The position numbers were made by a program, and so were the translations under genes. A model generated the notes under the pieces. That model had not been told where the DNA came from, ran no database searches, and saw only the letters and a program-made list of their open reading frames with translations. Positions 17,072-25,243 of a stretch of 61,381 nt of DNA are shown here, piece by piece. Source of the stretch: Anaerolineae bacterium (GTDB taxonomy: Bacteria; Chloroflexota; Anaerolineae; 4572-78; J111); assembly GCA_023382535.1 (NCBI GenBank), contig JAHDWA010000057.1, forward strand, positions 1-61,381, read 5' to 3'. The first letter of the stretch is position 1; every line of letters begins with the position of its first letter.

Positions 17072-17695
17072 CTACAGTTTGCTTTTCACCAATTCGTACA
17101 CTTCGTTTGCCAGTGTTTCGTGCCCGGCGAGTAATTGATCTAGCTCGGCCCGGTGCTGGGCCACGAAGGTTTCATCTTTGATCGCACCCAGGTTGATGAG
17201 GACATTCAGGGCTGCGCTTTTCAGGCCGGCCTGGGCACACAAGACGGCGACGCCGGCATCGCTGACCACATTGGGGTTGCCCATTTCGGCGGTAGGCCAG
17301 CACAGGTCAATGACCTCGGCGCAAGCACGAGCAGCAGCCAGAGGGACAAGCGTGGCTTTTTTCGAGGCTTCCTGAATGGCGGCGGTCCGGGCAGTTTTTT
17401 CTTCGTCCGTACCCTTGGGCAGGCGATAAGCTGCCATCACCGTCTCAAACGCGACCACATCCTCCTGGACCATCTCGGTCAGCCGCGCCCGCAGCAGCTC
17501 CGCCTGGCGCAAAATCTCCTGCATCTGGGCCTCGACCCCGGCAAATTTTTCCTTGCCGATGGTCAAGTTACAGACCATACTGACCAGCGCCGCGCCCATC
17601 GCGCCGACCGTAGCCGCGGCGCCGCCGCCGCCGGGGGTCGGGGCTGCGCTGGCTAACTCATCCAGAAAAGCTTGCATTGTTTGGCTACTCGACAT
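17072..17695 (-). CDS. fchA: Methenyltetrahydrofolate cyclohydrolase, FchA/FTCD C-terminal family
   Basis: 207 residues from ATG 17695, which has GGGAGG eleven bases upstream; an upstream TTG in frame is less likely. The cyclodeaminase fold is shown by MQAFLDELASAAPTPGGGGAAA, the four-Gly loop of the folate site, SMVCNLTIGKEKF, and the helical DLCWPTAEMGNPNVVSDAGVA. Stand-alone proteins of this family convert 5,10-methenyl-THF and 10-formyl-THF. The gene is 161 bases upstream of fhs, on the same strand, and the two act in sequence. Confidence 0.88.
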   Translation of the reverse strand: MSSSQTMQAFLDELASAAPTPGGGGAAATVGAMGAALVSMVCNLTIGKEKFAGVEAQMQEILRQAELLRARLTEMVQEDVVAFETVMAAYRLPKGTDEEKTARTAAIQEASKKATLVPLAAARACAEVIDLCWPTAEMGNPNVVSDAGVAVLCAQAGLKSAALNVLINLGAIKDETFVAQHRAELDQLLAGHETLANEVYELVKSKL

Positions 17696-18049
17696 TGAAT
17701 AATGAACCTCCCACAATTATAAAAAAACTCGTTCTCCAAGTATGAGCGCGAGCTTTATTGTTGCGTAAAATCGTTCAATCCATAACCAACAAATCATACC
17801 ACCTGCTGTTAGAACCCAAATCATACTTCAATTATGAGCAGTAAGCAATTATTTTGATGGATAAAAGATTGTTAACTGTGCCGCTAACTCTGGCAAATTT
17901 GAGTGGGAAGCAAAGAGATTGTTTCTTTAATAAAGTTAAAATTTTAAGGTTGAATGGCCTATTTTGATTTTCTATTCATCAAATCCATGTTATAATGCGC
18001 ATAAGTTTCCTGTTGTCAGCCAAAATTCCGCCCCCACGGATTACAACCT
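17696..18049. other. AT-rich divergent intergenic region
   Basis: No gene is visible. It separates fchA (leftwards) from the small gene at 18050 (rightwards), so it should contain both promoters. A good TATAAT lies at 17991-17996 for the rightward gene, but its -35 partner is weak (TTGATT is 21 bases away). Confidence 0.45.
17991..17996 (+). promoter_or_regulatory. -10 box (TATAAT) for the small gene at 18050
   Basis: A perfect TATAAT lies 54 bases before the ATG. No close match to TTGACA has the right spacing, so the promoter may rely on an activator. Confidence 0.4.
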
Positions 18050-18322
18050 ATGAACCCACTCGCAGTTGAGTTTGTGAGATACACTCTGCGCCATAACCCC
18101 GGCGTCCATGATTTTACCGCGATTTACGATGCCATGACTCGCGTAGCCTGCGCTCGTTCCTTTCATAATCTCAGCCGCGAAGAGCTGGCCCTGATTGGCA
18201 TCTCTTTTTCGCTTCTGGCTATTGATAAACTGGAGGATCTGGTCGCCGAGGCGCAAAAGTCTTTTGTATCAGAAGAGAATATTGATCTACAAGCGCAGCC
18301 TGTAGACGAGGCAGAAAAATAG
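18050..18322 (+). CDS. Small cytoplasmic protein of unknown function
   Basis: 90 residues, helical, with no signal peptide or membrane segment. It has its own -10 box and is followed four bases later by a strong terminator, so it is a monocistronic gene. Notable stretches are VEFVRYTLRHNPGVHDFTAIYD and LSREELALIGISFSLLAIDKLEDLV. I do not recognise a family. Confidence 0.65.
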   Translation: MNPLAVEFVRYTLRHNPGVHDFTAIYDAMTRVACARSFHNLSREELALIGISFSLLAIDKLEDLVAEAQKSFVSEENIDLQAQPVDEAEK

Positions 18323-18325
18323 ATG

Positions 18326-18350
18326 GGCTGGCCGGCAGGCCAGCCTTTTT
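18326..18350 (+). terminator. Rho-independent terminator
   Basis: GGCTGGCC and GGCCAGCC form a perfect eight-base stem with a four-base loop, followed by five T. It ends the small gene at 18050. Confidence 0.85.
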
Positions 18351-18401
18351 ATTTCCCCCTAATTTTACTGCTCAGGCAGCTGAGCGCTTGATTAAAAAAA
18401 G

Positions 18402-18455
18402 TTCATTAAAAATTCATTGCTCCTTCATCAACTCGGCCTATACTCGTGATATAAT
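18402..18455 (+). promoter_or_regulatory. Promoter with three TTCAT direct repeats at 11-base spacing
   Basis: TTCAT occurs at 18402, 18413 and 18424, exactly 11 bases apart. TATAAT follows at 18450-18455. The third repeat falls where the -35 box would be, as in PhoB/OmpR-activated promoters. The downstream gene encodes an OmpR-type regulator, so autoregulation is likely. Confidence 0.55.
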
Positions 18456-18489
18456 TAGGAAACATAATGACTCGGTTAGGTTTTAACCC

Positions 18490-19170
18490 ATGCGGATCCT
18501 CATTGTCGAAGACGAAGAGCGAATTGCCCGATTTCTAAAGAAGGGCCTGGAAGAAGAGAGCTACGCGGTAGACGTTGCCCCCGACGGGGCGGCAGCCCTG
18601 GACTGGGTGGCTGGGGCTGCTTACGACTTGATTCTACTCGACGTGATGCTGCCTGGCCTGAACGGTTTTGAGGTCTGCCGGATTCTGCGCCAGCGCGGTG
18701 TAGTCACACCTATCCTCATGCTCACCGCCCGCGATGAGGTGGATGACCGGGTAACCGGCCTGGATGCGGGGGCCGATGATTATCTGCCGAAGCCCTTCGC
18801 CTTCAAGGAACTGCTGGCTCGTTTGCGGGCGCTGGCCCGCCGGACCATGACGGCGGCGACGCCGGACACCGTGTTAAAACTGGCCGATCTGAGCCTGGAT
18901 ACGATCACCCACCGGGCCAAACGGGGCGAGCGGGAAATCGAGCTGACCCCCAAGGAATACGCCCTGTTGGAGTACCTGCTGCGGAATGTGCGCCGCCCGC
19001 TCAGCCGCACCCTGATCCGCGAGAGCATCTGGGGGTATGACTATTACGGCGCCTCTAACGTCGTTGATGTGTATGTTCGCCATCTGCGCCAAAAATTAGA
19101 GGCCCATGGCGAGCCGCCCCTCATCCACACCGTGCGCGGCGTGGGCTACAAAGCCGATGAGGCCGAATGA
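18490..19170 (+). CDS. OmpR/PhoB-family response regulator
   Basis: 226 residues. The receiver domain (1-115) has the acidic pocket in LIVEDEERI, phospho-acceptor Asp51 in LILLDVMLPG, Thr79 and Lys101 in DYLPKPF. The C-terminal winged-helix domain (about 130-222) includes ELTPKEYALLEYLLRN, VYVRHLRQKLE and HTVRGVGYKAD. The gene overlaps the kinase gene by four bases (ATGA), so the pair is translationally coupled. Direct repeats of TTCAT in its promoter are candidate binding sites. Confidence 0.95.
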   Translation: MRILIVEDEERIARFLKKGLEEESYAVDVAPDGAAALDWVAGAAYDLILLDVMLPGLNGFEVCRILRQRGVVTPILMLTARDEVDDRVTGLDAGADDYLPKPFAFKELLARLRALARRTMTAATPDTVLKLADLSLDTITHRAKRGEREIELTPKEYALLEYLLRNVRRPLSRTLIRESIWGYDYYGASNVVDVYVRHLRQKLEAHGEPPLIHTVRGVGYKADEAE

Positions 19171-20609
19171 ACATCCGTCTGCGCTTGACCCTGTGGTATA
19201 CAACGGTCTTGATGCTGATTCTGCTTATTTTTGGAACAGCCGTTTACCTGGGCTTGAGCCGCAGCCTGATTACTACGCTGGACAGCCATTTGCAGCGGGA
19301 GGCCGGTCAGCTCATCGGCGGGATGAAATTTGAAGCCGAACATGACTCCGAAGAGCATGGTGAGGATGAAGAAAAAAAGCCAAGCCAGCAGCTCGAATTA
19401 AGATATCGGCCGGAAGAGGGCGTGCTGTGGCGGGTGCTCGACGAGCAGGGCCGGCCGCTTATTGATCCCGGTCACCTGGCGGGTGTGTCCGTAGATCCGG
19501 CGGTAACAACCTCCGGCTACGCCCACTTCGAATATACGACCCTGCCCAGCAATACCCCCGTCAGGCTCTATAGTCTCCCTTTTGTGATTGAGGGACAAGG
19601 CGCCGGCGTGGTGCAGGTGGCCGAGAGTTACGAGCATATCCAGGAGGTGGGGTATCGGCTGTTAGGGCTGCTGGCCCTGGGTATTCCTTTTACCCTGCTG
19701 GCAGCCAGCGCGGGCGGCTGGTTTTTAGCCGGCCGCGCCCTTAACCCCATTGACCGCATCACCCGCGCGGCCCAGCAAATCAGCGCCGACGATCTGCACC
19801 AGCGGCTCAACCTGAAGCTGCCTAACGACGAGGTGGGCCGGTTAGCAGTCACATTTGACCAGATGCTGGCCCGATTGGAAGACTCTTTTGAGCGCCAAAA
19901 ACGGTTTATCGCCGATGCCTCACACGAGCTGCGCACCCCGCTGACCATCCTCAAGGGGGACGTCGAGGTGGCCCTCAACCGGCCTCGCGACGCCGCCGAA
20001 TACCGGGAAACGCTGGAAATGGTCAACCAGACGACTGACCGGCTGGCCTCGCTGGTGGAAGAGCTGTTTTTGCTGGCCCGGGCCGATAATCGCCAGTATC
20101 CCTTGCAGTTTGAAACTTTCAATCTGGCCGAGCTGCTCAATGAACAGGTTGTCGCTTTGCGGCCGCGAGCCGTGAACAAAAACCTTACTTTGAGTCTCGA
20201 TGCACCGGACACCCTGACCTTGATGGCTGATCCGGCCAAGTTGGCTCGCCTGTTTCTCAACTTGATTGACAACGCCATCAAATACTCCAATCCCGGCGAC
20301 ACGGTCCGGGTCACTGCCGCCGCTCACAGCGGGCAAGCCCGGATTGACATAGCCGACACCGGTCCTGGTATTCCCCCCCAACATTTGACCCATCTCTTTG
20401 AACGATTTTACCGCGTGGACAAGGCCCGCTCGCGCCAGGCAGCGGCCAACGGCTCTGACACCAGTGGAGCCGGGTTGGGCCTGGCTATTGCCGACTGGCT
20501 GGCTAAAGCCCACGGCGGGCGGATTGATGTGACCAGCCGGGTGGGGCAAGGAACGACCTTCACCGTCTGGCTGCCGCTTGAGCCGGCTACTTGGTACAAG
20601 AACTCTTAG
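19167..20609 (+). CDS. Sensor histidine kinase with HAMP domain
   Basis: 480 residues. One helix near residues 8-30 and a second near 165-190 bound an extracytoplasmic domain of about 135 residues that is acidic near residue 60. HAMP follows (RALNPIDRITRAAQQISADD), then HisKA with His253 in DASHELRTPLTILKGD. The HATPase_c domain includes NLIDNAIKYSNPGD, DTGPGIPP and GAGLGLAIADWLAKAHGG. It is the cognate partner of the regulator with which it overlaps. The layout is that of the QseC/CusS/PrrB-like group; the ligand is unknown. Confidence 0.95.
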   Translation: MNIRLRLTLWYTTVLMLILLIFGTAVYLGLSRSLITTLDSHLQREAGQLIGGMKFEAEHDSEEHGEDEEKKPSQQLELRYRPEEGVLWRVLDEQGRPLIDPGHLAGVSVDPAVTTSGYAHFEYTTLPSNTPVRLYSLPFVIEGQGAGVVQVAESYEHIQEVGYRLLGLLALGIPFTLLAASAGGWFLAGRALNPIDRITRAAQQISADDLHQRLNLKLPNDEVGRLAVTFDQMLARLEDSFERQKRFIADASHELRTPLTILKGDVEVALNRPRDAAEYRETLEMVNQTTDRLASLVEELFLLARADNRQYPLQFETFNLAELLNEQVVALRPRAVNKNLTLSLDAPDTLTLMADPAKLARLFLNLIDNAIKYSNPGDTVRVTAAAHSGQARIDIADTGPGIPPQHLTHLFERFYRVDKARSRQAAANGSDTSGAGLGLAIADWLAKAHGGRIDVTSRVGQGTTFTVWLPLEPATWYKNS

Positions 20610-20627
20610 CCCTTCTTTGGTATTTTG

Positions 20628-21413
20628 ATGAGACGCTTTCGACTTCTATTATTCTTATCCTTACTGGGCCTGGGCTTACTCTTAACCGGCTGTGCCTCTG
20701 AGCCGATAACGGAGGATCAGCGCATTGCCAATAAATATTTTAACGAAGCTGAAGTTAGTTATAACGAACAAGGCAGAGCAACAGCTATAAGCTGCCCTAG
20801 GTCTAGTGAAGGTATTATTGGGGCCGTCATTGCCCTTATAGAAGGTAAGCTGGGCGAGTGCAAGATTAATGGTCCACTTTCCCCCGAAGTTGGTCAATTG
20901 ACTGAGTTAAGTGGTCTCCGACTAGCTGATGCGTCCATTACTGAATTACCGTCAGAAATCGGAAATTTAACTAAACTGAAATACCTCTCATTCGGAGTGA
21001 ACAATTTAGCTATTCTCCCTCCAGAAATTGGAAATTTAACAAATTTACAGCAACTTAACTTGGTTACGAATAATTTAACCACCCTCCCGCCAGAAATTGG
21101 ACAACTGGCCAATTTAGAAATGTTCGACGTATCAGAGAACCAGTTAACCACCCTACCGCCTGAAATTGGACACCTCACCCAATTAAAACAACTCAATCTG
21201 TTAGGGAATGACTTGACCTCGCTCCCACAGGAAATTGGGCAGTTAGCTAACCTGGAAGTACTTTACTTGGCCGGCAATGATTTAACCTCATTGCCACCAG
21301 AAATAGTCCATCTGCCGAAACTAAAAAAACTTTGGATATCAAATAATAACTTTGCCACCCCACCACCGGAGATTGAGCAATTAAGAGCCAGAGGTGTGGA
21401 TGTCATTAATTGA
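20628..21413 (+). CDS. Leucine-rich-repeat lipoprotein
   Basis: About 261 residues from ATG 20628. A type II signal peptide ends in LLLTGCAS (lipobox), so the mature protein is probably lipid-anchored at the outside of the membrane. After a spacer of about 85 residues come six full 23-residue repeats of the LPPEIGxLTxLxxLxLxxNxLT type and a C-terminal cap (PPPEIEQLRARGVDVIN). LRR domains bind proteins or other ligands. The gene follows the two-component system by 18 bases and could be in its operon. A diverged tandem duplicate follows. Confidence 0.85.
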   Translation: MRRFRLLLFLSLLGLGLLLTGCASEPITEDQRIANKYFNEAEVSYNEQGRATAISCPRSSEGIIGAVIALIEGKLGECKINGPLSPEVGQLTELSGLRLADASITELPSEIGNLTKLKYLSFGVNNLAILPPEIGNLTNLQQLNLVTNNLTTLPPEIGQLANLEMFDVSENQLTTLPPEIGHLTQLKQLNLLGNDLTSLPQEIGQLANLEVLYLAGNDLTSLPPEIVHLPKLKKLWISNNNFATPPPEIEQLRARGVDVIN

Positions 21414-21447
21414 CCCAAGGGAATGTCTACTTTTAACATAATGCTTG

Positions 21448-22157
21448 ATGAAATCTCTTTATATCCTCTTGTTAAGCCTGGGCTTACTTTTAACCGGCTG
21501 TACCTCAGACACGCTAACGGGGGATCAGCGCATTGTCAATGAATATTTTAACAGGGCTGAAGTTACATATGACAATCAGGGCAGAGTTCGAGGCATACAC
21601 TGCCCCAGGTCTCAGGGGGACTCTTTTATTGGACCTCTTGTTAATCTTATACAGGGTAAGCCGGGGGGACCTTGCAAGATTAATGACCCTCTTCCCCCGA
21701 AGTTGCCCAATTGACCGAATTAATAACTTTCGATTTAGCCGATGCATCTGTCACCGAACTGCCACCAGAAATTGGAAATTTAACCAAATTGAAAGATCTT
21801 TGGCTTGGGAGTAACAATTTAACCACCCTCCCACCAGAAATCGGCCAACTGACTAATTTGGAAATGCTTGACTTATCAGATAACCAACTAACTGATCTAT
21901 CGCCTGAAATTGGACACCTTACCCAATTAAAACAACTTAACCTGGCAGGTAATAATCTGACCTCGCTCCCGCCAGAAATCGGACAGCTAACAAATTTAGA
22001 AAGGCTAGATTTACCAGGTAATGACTTGACAACATTGCCGCCTGAAATAGCCCGATTGCCGAAATTAAAGGAGCTTTGGATCTCAAATAATAATTTTACC
22101 ACCCCGCCGCCAGAGATTCAGCAGTTGAGGGCCAGAGGCGTAGACGTAATTAACTGA
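21448..22157 (+). pseudogene. Second LRR lipoprotein copy, frameshifted
   Basis: The duplicate keeps the signal peptide (LLLTGCTS lipobox) and the same spacer, but the frame stops at 21714. Compared with the first copy (CTTTCCCCCGAAG), the run at 21691-21699 lacks one base (CTTCCCCCGAAG). After that point the second frame resumes the homologous sequence with five full LRR units and the same C-terminal cap. It therefore has one LRR unit fewer than copy 1. It may be a pseudogene, a sequencing error in a homopolymer, or a phase-variable or slippage gene. Confidence 0.75.
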
Positions 22158-22165
22158 CTTAACCA

Positions 22166-22198
22166 ACCACCTTGCCACCTGAGGTAGGGCGGTTAAGG
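22166..22198 (+). pseudogene. Decayed LRR fragment
   Basis: Eleven codons read TTLPPEVGRLR, the consensus start of the LRR unit in the two upstream lipoproteins. No start or downstream repeat remains. It suggests a third copy or an eroded end of the second. Confidence 0.5.
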
Positions 22199-22277
22199 GA
22201 TAGCGGTACGATAATACGGACTGAGGTAGGCCCACCGTAGTTTCTTTCGGTGGCATAGCTAAAGAAGTAGCACAGGC

Positions 22278-22307
22278 AAAGTCCCAACCCGGCTGAGTTG
22301 GGACTTT
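22278..22307 (+). terminator. Perfect hairpin after the LRR genes
   Basis: AAAGTCCCAAC and GTTGGGACTTT form an 11-base stem with an eight-base loop. The 3' side is followed by CTATTCC, so the T-run is within the stem end. Likely a terminator for the LRR transcript. Confidence 0.55.
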
Positions 22308-22440
22308 CTATTCCTAAGCTGTGTCTGGTGTAGTAGATGTTCCGTTCACTTCACGCACTACGCAATACGCACCCCGCTTGTCCTCCTTACCCCTGCGCGG
22401 AAATTCCTTAAATTGGCCTGATACCGCTCATTTACAGGAG

Positions 22441-22548
22441 TTACGCAGTAGAAAAGCCCTCCCTAAATCCCTCCCAAAGGGAGGGACTTAGGCTGATTCT
22501 CCCCCCACTGGGGGGAGTTAGAGGGGGGTAAACCCTTCAACTGCGCAA
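22441..22548. mobile_element. MITE-like element with 13-base terminal inverted repeats
   Basis: The ends TTACGCAGTAGAA (22441-22453) and TTCAACTGCGCAA (22536-22548) pair at 11 of 13 positions. Inside are two GC-rich hairpins, CCCTCCC/GGGAGGG and CCCCCC/GGGGGG. No coding frame is present. It resembles other small non-autonomous palindromic elements. Confidence 0.6.
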
Positions 22549-22665
22549 GTTTTGTCATTTATGAAAAATTCGTCATCAAAGGTTCACCAATTTTTCATGG
22601 CTGCCGGTTAAACTAAGGGCAGAATTTGAATTTATTCCAAACTGGTATTGAAAGGAATTGTATCC

Positions 22666-23148
22666 ATGAAACATCTAAGTATCTTGCTGGCCGGCGGACT
22701 GACTTTTCTGGTTATCCTCGTCCTGGGCGTCTTCAGCTTTTTGCCCCAGGAAACATCCCCCCAGCCTGCGGTGGTTGTACCCGCCGCCCCGAATACCGCT
22801 CAGCTTCAAGCGAGCCTGGCCGAGCGTGAGGCCGCCTACCGGACCCAAATTGACCAGCTTGCCCGGACGCTGCAAGAGCGGCAGGCCACCTACCAGCAGC
22901 AGTTGCAGGAGATGAACACTCAACTCGTCACTGCTCAAAATCAGCTTAATGAGTTGAAGGCCCAGGAGCAAAATGTGCTGGTCCAGGCGGCCCAGCTTGA
23001 AACCACCCGGGCCGAACGGCTGGCCACTTATCAAAGCCAACTGGAGCAGGCCCAAAAGCAGTATAACGACCGCTACAGCCAGTTACAAGCGCAGCTTCAG
23101 GAAGCTCAAGCCAAGCTGGCTGAGGCCAAAGCCCAGCTTGGGCAGTAA
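22666..23148 (+). CDS. Membrane-anchored coiled-coil protein
   Basis: 160 residues from ATG 22666, with AAAGGA ten bases upstream. One N-terminal helix (about 5-28, LAGGLTFLVILVLGVFSF) acts as a signal anchor. A Pro-rich linker is followed by a continuous coiled coil from about residue 45 to the end, rich in Ala and Gln. It has the same plan as the next gene and opens the redox cluster. It may be a structural spacer at the cell surface; no family is recognised. Confidence 0.6.
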   Translation: MKHLSILLAGGLTFLVILVLGVFSFLPQETSPQPAVVVPAAPNTAQLQASLAEREAAYRTQIDQLARTLQERQATYQQQLQEMNTQLVTAQNQLNELKAQEQNVLVQAAQLETTRAERLATYQSQLEQAQKQYNDRYSQLQAQLQEAQAKLAEAKAQLGQ

Positions 23149-23190
23149 ATTTAAAAATAGGCGTCATAAGACGATAAAAGGAGACCTTTC

Positions 23191-23874
23191 ATGAAACGCA
23201 GTGTTAATTTAATTCTCGCCGGTGGTTTGACCACCCTTGTCGCCCTCGTGATCTACGTGCTCGGTCTATCCACCTTCACCACCCCAACCAGGGCTGAACC
23301 AAACAGCCCTACCAGCGCTGAGACTGGCTTTCTGGCGAACACAGCCATTGCTCCGGTAAATGTTGAGGCGACGGCCCAGGCCATTCAATATCAAAATCAG
23401 CAAACTGAAACCCAGGCCATGATCCAGGAGCGCGAGGCAGCCTTGCAGGCGCAAATTGCGCAAAGTCAGCAGGCTGTCAGTGAGTTAGATAATTCCTCGC
23501 AAGCCCAACTGGCCAAAATGCGGGCTGAAGTAGTGGATTTGAAAGCCCAAATTGAGCAGACGACGGCCCATATTCAGACAGCTCAGGCTCACCTGAACGA
23601 ACTTCAGCAGGCTGTTCAACATGATGGCGGGGTTTATCAAGACCAGGTGGCCGCCCTGCAGACAAATATGACCCAGGCGGAGAGCCAAATTAAGCAGGAA
23701 ATGGAAGCCGCTTATGCTCAGTTGCAGATGGCTTACAACGAAATCGCCCAACGCCAGGCGGCAGCGGCTTCGGTTTCTGGCGGCGGTGGGGGAGGAGATT
23801 CGCACGAAAATCACGACGATAGAGGTGACGATCACGAAGATGACCATGAAGACGACCACGAAGACGATGACTAA
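23191..23874 (+). CDS. Membrane-anchored coiled-coil protein with His/Asp-rich tail
   Basis: 227 residues; AAAGGAG lies nine bases upstream of the ATG. The N-terminus (LILAGGLTTLVALVIYVLG) resembles that of the preceding gene, and the two look like diverged paralogues. A Gln/Ala coiled coil covers about residues 60-195. A Gly-rich hinge follows, then a tail of about 22 residues made almost only of His, Asp and Glu, with DDHEDDHED repeats. Such tails bind divalent metals. Its position before a haem-binding protein and a 12-haem cytochrome suggests a metal- or cytochrome-binding surface role, which is inference. Confidence 0.6.
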   Translation: MKRSVNLILAGGLTTLVALVIYVLGLSTFTTPTRAEPNSPTSAETGFLANTAIAPVNVEATAQAIQYQNQQTETQAMIQEREAALQAQIAQSQQAVSELDNSSQAQLAKMRAEVVDLKAQIEQTTAHIQTAQAHLNELQQAVQHDGGVYQDQVAALQTNMTQAESQIKQEMEAAYAQLQMAYNEIAQRQAAAASVSGGGGGGDSHENHDDRGDDHEDDHEDDHEDDD

Positions 23875-23919
23875 AAAACAAAATGATTTCAGCAAGTTGC
23901 GCTAAGGACGATAACGACA

Positions 23920-24681
23920 ATGACAACTCAACAGACGAAATCAAGATTATCTAGATCGCTGGCTAAACAGCAGAGTCAAAACGTGTTAGCAATCCTTGGG
24001 CTGGCTGGGTTGGTGACAGGCTGCAATACTGCCTTAGCTCAAAATAGCAAGATAGAAGCGCCCGTGCCGCAACAGTCTCTGCCGGTGTTTCCCACCCTGA
24101 TGCCTACACCGACCCCCGTGGCTGCCCAGCCTGCTCAGATACCTGCGCCGGTTGTTACTCCCTGGCCTACGGCCACAGCCTGGCCCACCCCAACTCCCTG
24201 GCCCGCCGTAGCCGTCTGGCAGCCAAAACTTGCGCCGCTGCCAACCCTGGCCCCGGTTCCGGTGGTCCAGGCCAGCTTCTCCCAACCGGGAGGCAGCCTG
24301 CCGGTCAGTTACTCGCCGCCTGATGGGGTAGACGTTTTCGGCAGCACCCTTCTGCGTTGGACCTATAACGGCGGCCTGGCTGAGGATGAGTTCTTTGACA
24401 TAAAAATTAAACCGCTCGGCAGCAATAACTCGGTCTTTGTGGACTGGTCCAAATCGCCTGAATACACCCTCCACCCGTGGAGCGGCTGGCAGCCGGGCCT
24501 CTACACCTGGCAAATCGGCATCATCAAAGGCTATTATGAAGGTGAAACCAAACATTTTATGGCCGATACCGGCCATGACAGCCAGCCCTTCCTGATCAAA
24601 TGGCAGGCAACTGGGGGCGGCGGTGGAGGTGGAGGTGGTAGTAACGGCGGTGGTGGCGGAGGCAAGTCGGGCGGATCGTAA
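23920..24681 (+). CDS. Secreted proline-rich protein with Ig-like domain and Gly-rich C-terminal tag
   Basis: 253 residues. A signal segment near residues 20-45 contains AILGLAGLVTGCNTALAQ and could be a lipobox or an Ala-Gln cleavage site. Residues 50-115 are Pro/Thr/Trp-rich (LMPTPTPV, TPWPTATAWPTPTPWP, LPTLAPVPVV). An Ig/FN3-like beta domain follows (about 118-225, with STLLRWTYNGGLAEDEFFDIKI and GLYTWQIGII). The C-terminus is a Gly run ending GGGKSGGS. The Pro-rich and Gly tag regions recur in the gene at 28437, so the two are probably related parts of one surface apparatus. Confidence 0.6.
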   Translation: MTTQQTKSRLSRSLAKQQSQNVLAILGLAGLVTGCNTALAQNSKIEAPVPQQSLPVFPTLMPTPTPVAAQPAQIPAPVVTPWPTATAWPTPTPWPAVAVWQPKLAPLPTLAPVPVVQASFSQPGGSLPVSYSPPDGVDVFGSTLLRWTYNGGLAEDEFFDIKIKPLGSNNSVFVDWSKSPEYTLHPWSGWQPGLYTWQIGIIKGYYEGETKHFMADTGHDSQPFLIKWQATGGGGGGGGGSNGGGGGGKSGGS

Positions 24682-24725
24682 AGTAGTTTGAACATTTATC
24701 AACTGTTCCTAAACGGAGGACAAAT

Positions 24726-25208
24726 ATGTCAAAATATATCAGCCTCATACTAAGAGTTGTGGCAGGGCTTGCGCTCCTGGGTATCCTCGGCTTTATCGCC
24801 ATCCAGTTTGTGCCCGTTAAAACGACCAATCCCGCGGTAGTGAGCGAACCCCAGTGGGACTCCCCGCAAACCAAGGCCCTGGTAGCACGAGCCTGCTATG
24901 ACTGCCACAGCAACGAGACCAAGTGGACTTGGTACTCCAAGGTAGCGCCTGTTTCCTGGTACGTAGCCCATGATGTTCAGGAAGGTCGTGATGCTCTAAA
25001 TTTTTCCGAGTGGAGAGTAAATAAAGGTGAAGGGGATGAAGAAGGAGAGGAAGTCGAGGAGATAACCGAGGTGATTTCAGAAGGAGAAATGCCTCCGCGC
25101 CAATACTTGCTGATGCACCCCGAGGCTCGCCTGACGAACGCCGAAATCAATACCTTGATCGCCGGCTTGAAAGCGACTTTTGGCGCTGAAGGAGCGATGG
25201 TCAAATAG
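24726..25208 (+). CDS. Haem-binding domain protein (single CxxCH)
   Basis: 160 residues. An N-terminal helix (about 5-27) anchors the protein outside the membrane. The haem c motif Cys57-Tyr-Asp-Cys60-His61 lies in ARACYDCHSNETKWTWYSKV, and PVSWYVAHDVQEGRDALNFSEW matches the Haem_bd family. The MPPRQYLLMHPEARLT segment gives a probable Met or His second ligand. An acidic insertion (EGDEEGEEVEE) interrupts the domain. It starts 45 bases after the proline-rich gene and 36 bases before apbE. It is a likely small electron carrier of the cluster. Confidence 0.82.
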   Translation: MSKYISLILRVVAGLALLGILGFIAIQFVPVKTTNPAVVSEPQWDSPQTKALVARACYDCHSNETKWTWYSKVAPVSWYVAHDVQEGRDALNFSEWRVNKGEGDEEGEEVEEITEVISEGEMPPRQYLLMHPEARLTNAEINTLIAGLKATFGAEGAMVK

Positions 25209-25243
25209 CCAGCGTAGGTGGCGGTCTTAGAGGAAGTAAGTGC

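Larger units (their letters stand above)
22158..22665. other. Repeat-rich intergenic region
   Basis: No intact gene. It holds a decayed LRR fragment (22166-22198), a perfect hairpin (22278-22307), three heptamer units (TTCACGC, ACTACGC, AATACGC at 22350-22370), a MITE-like element (22441-22548) and about 115 AT-rich bases before the coiled-coil gene. The promoter of the downstream redox cluster must lie in the last part, but no clear -35/-10 pair is visible. Confidence 0.6.

Noticed and set aside
21711..22157. A separate LRR gene starting at 21711
   Set aside because: Alignment with the first copy shows it is the second half of one frameshifted gene; it has no ribosome site or signal of its own.
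22166..22310. Riboswitch
   Set aside because: The conserved-looking GGTAGGG stretch is the decayed LRR codons, and the remaining hairpin is a simple terminator-type stem; no known aptamer core fits.
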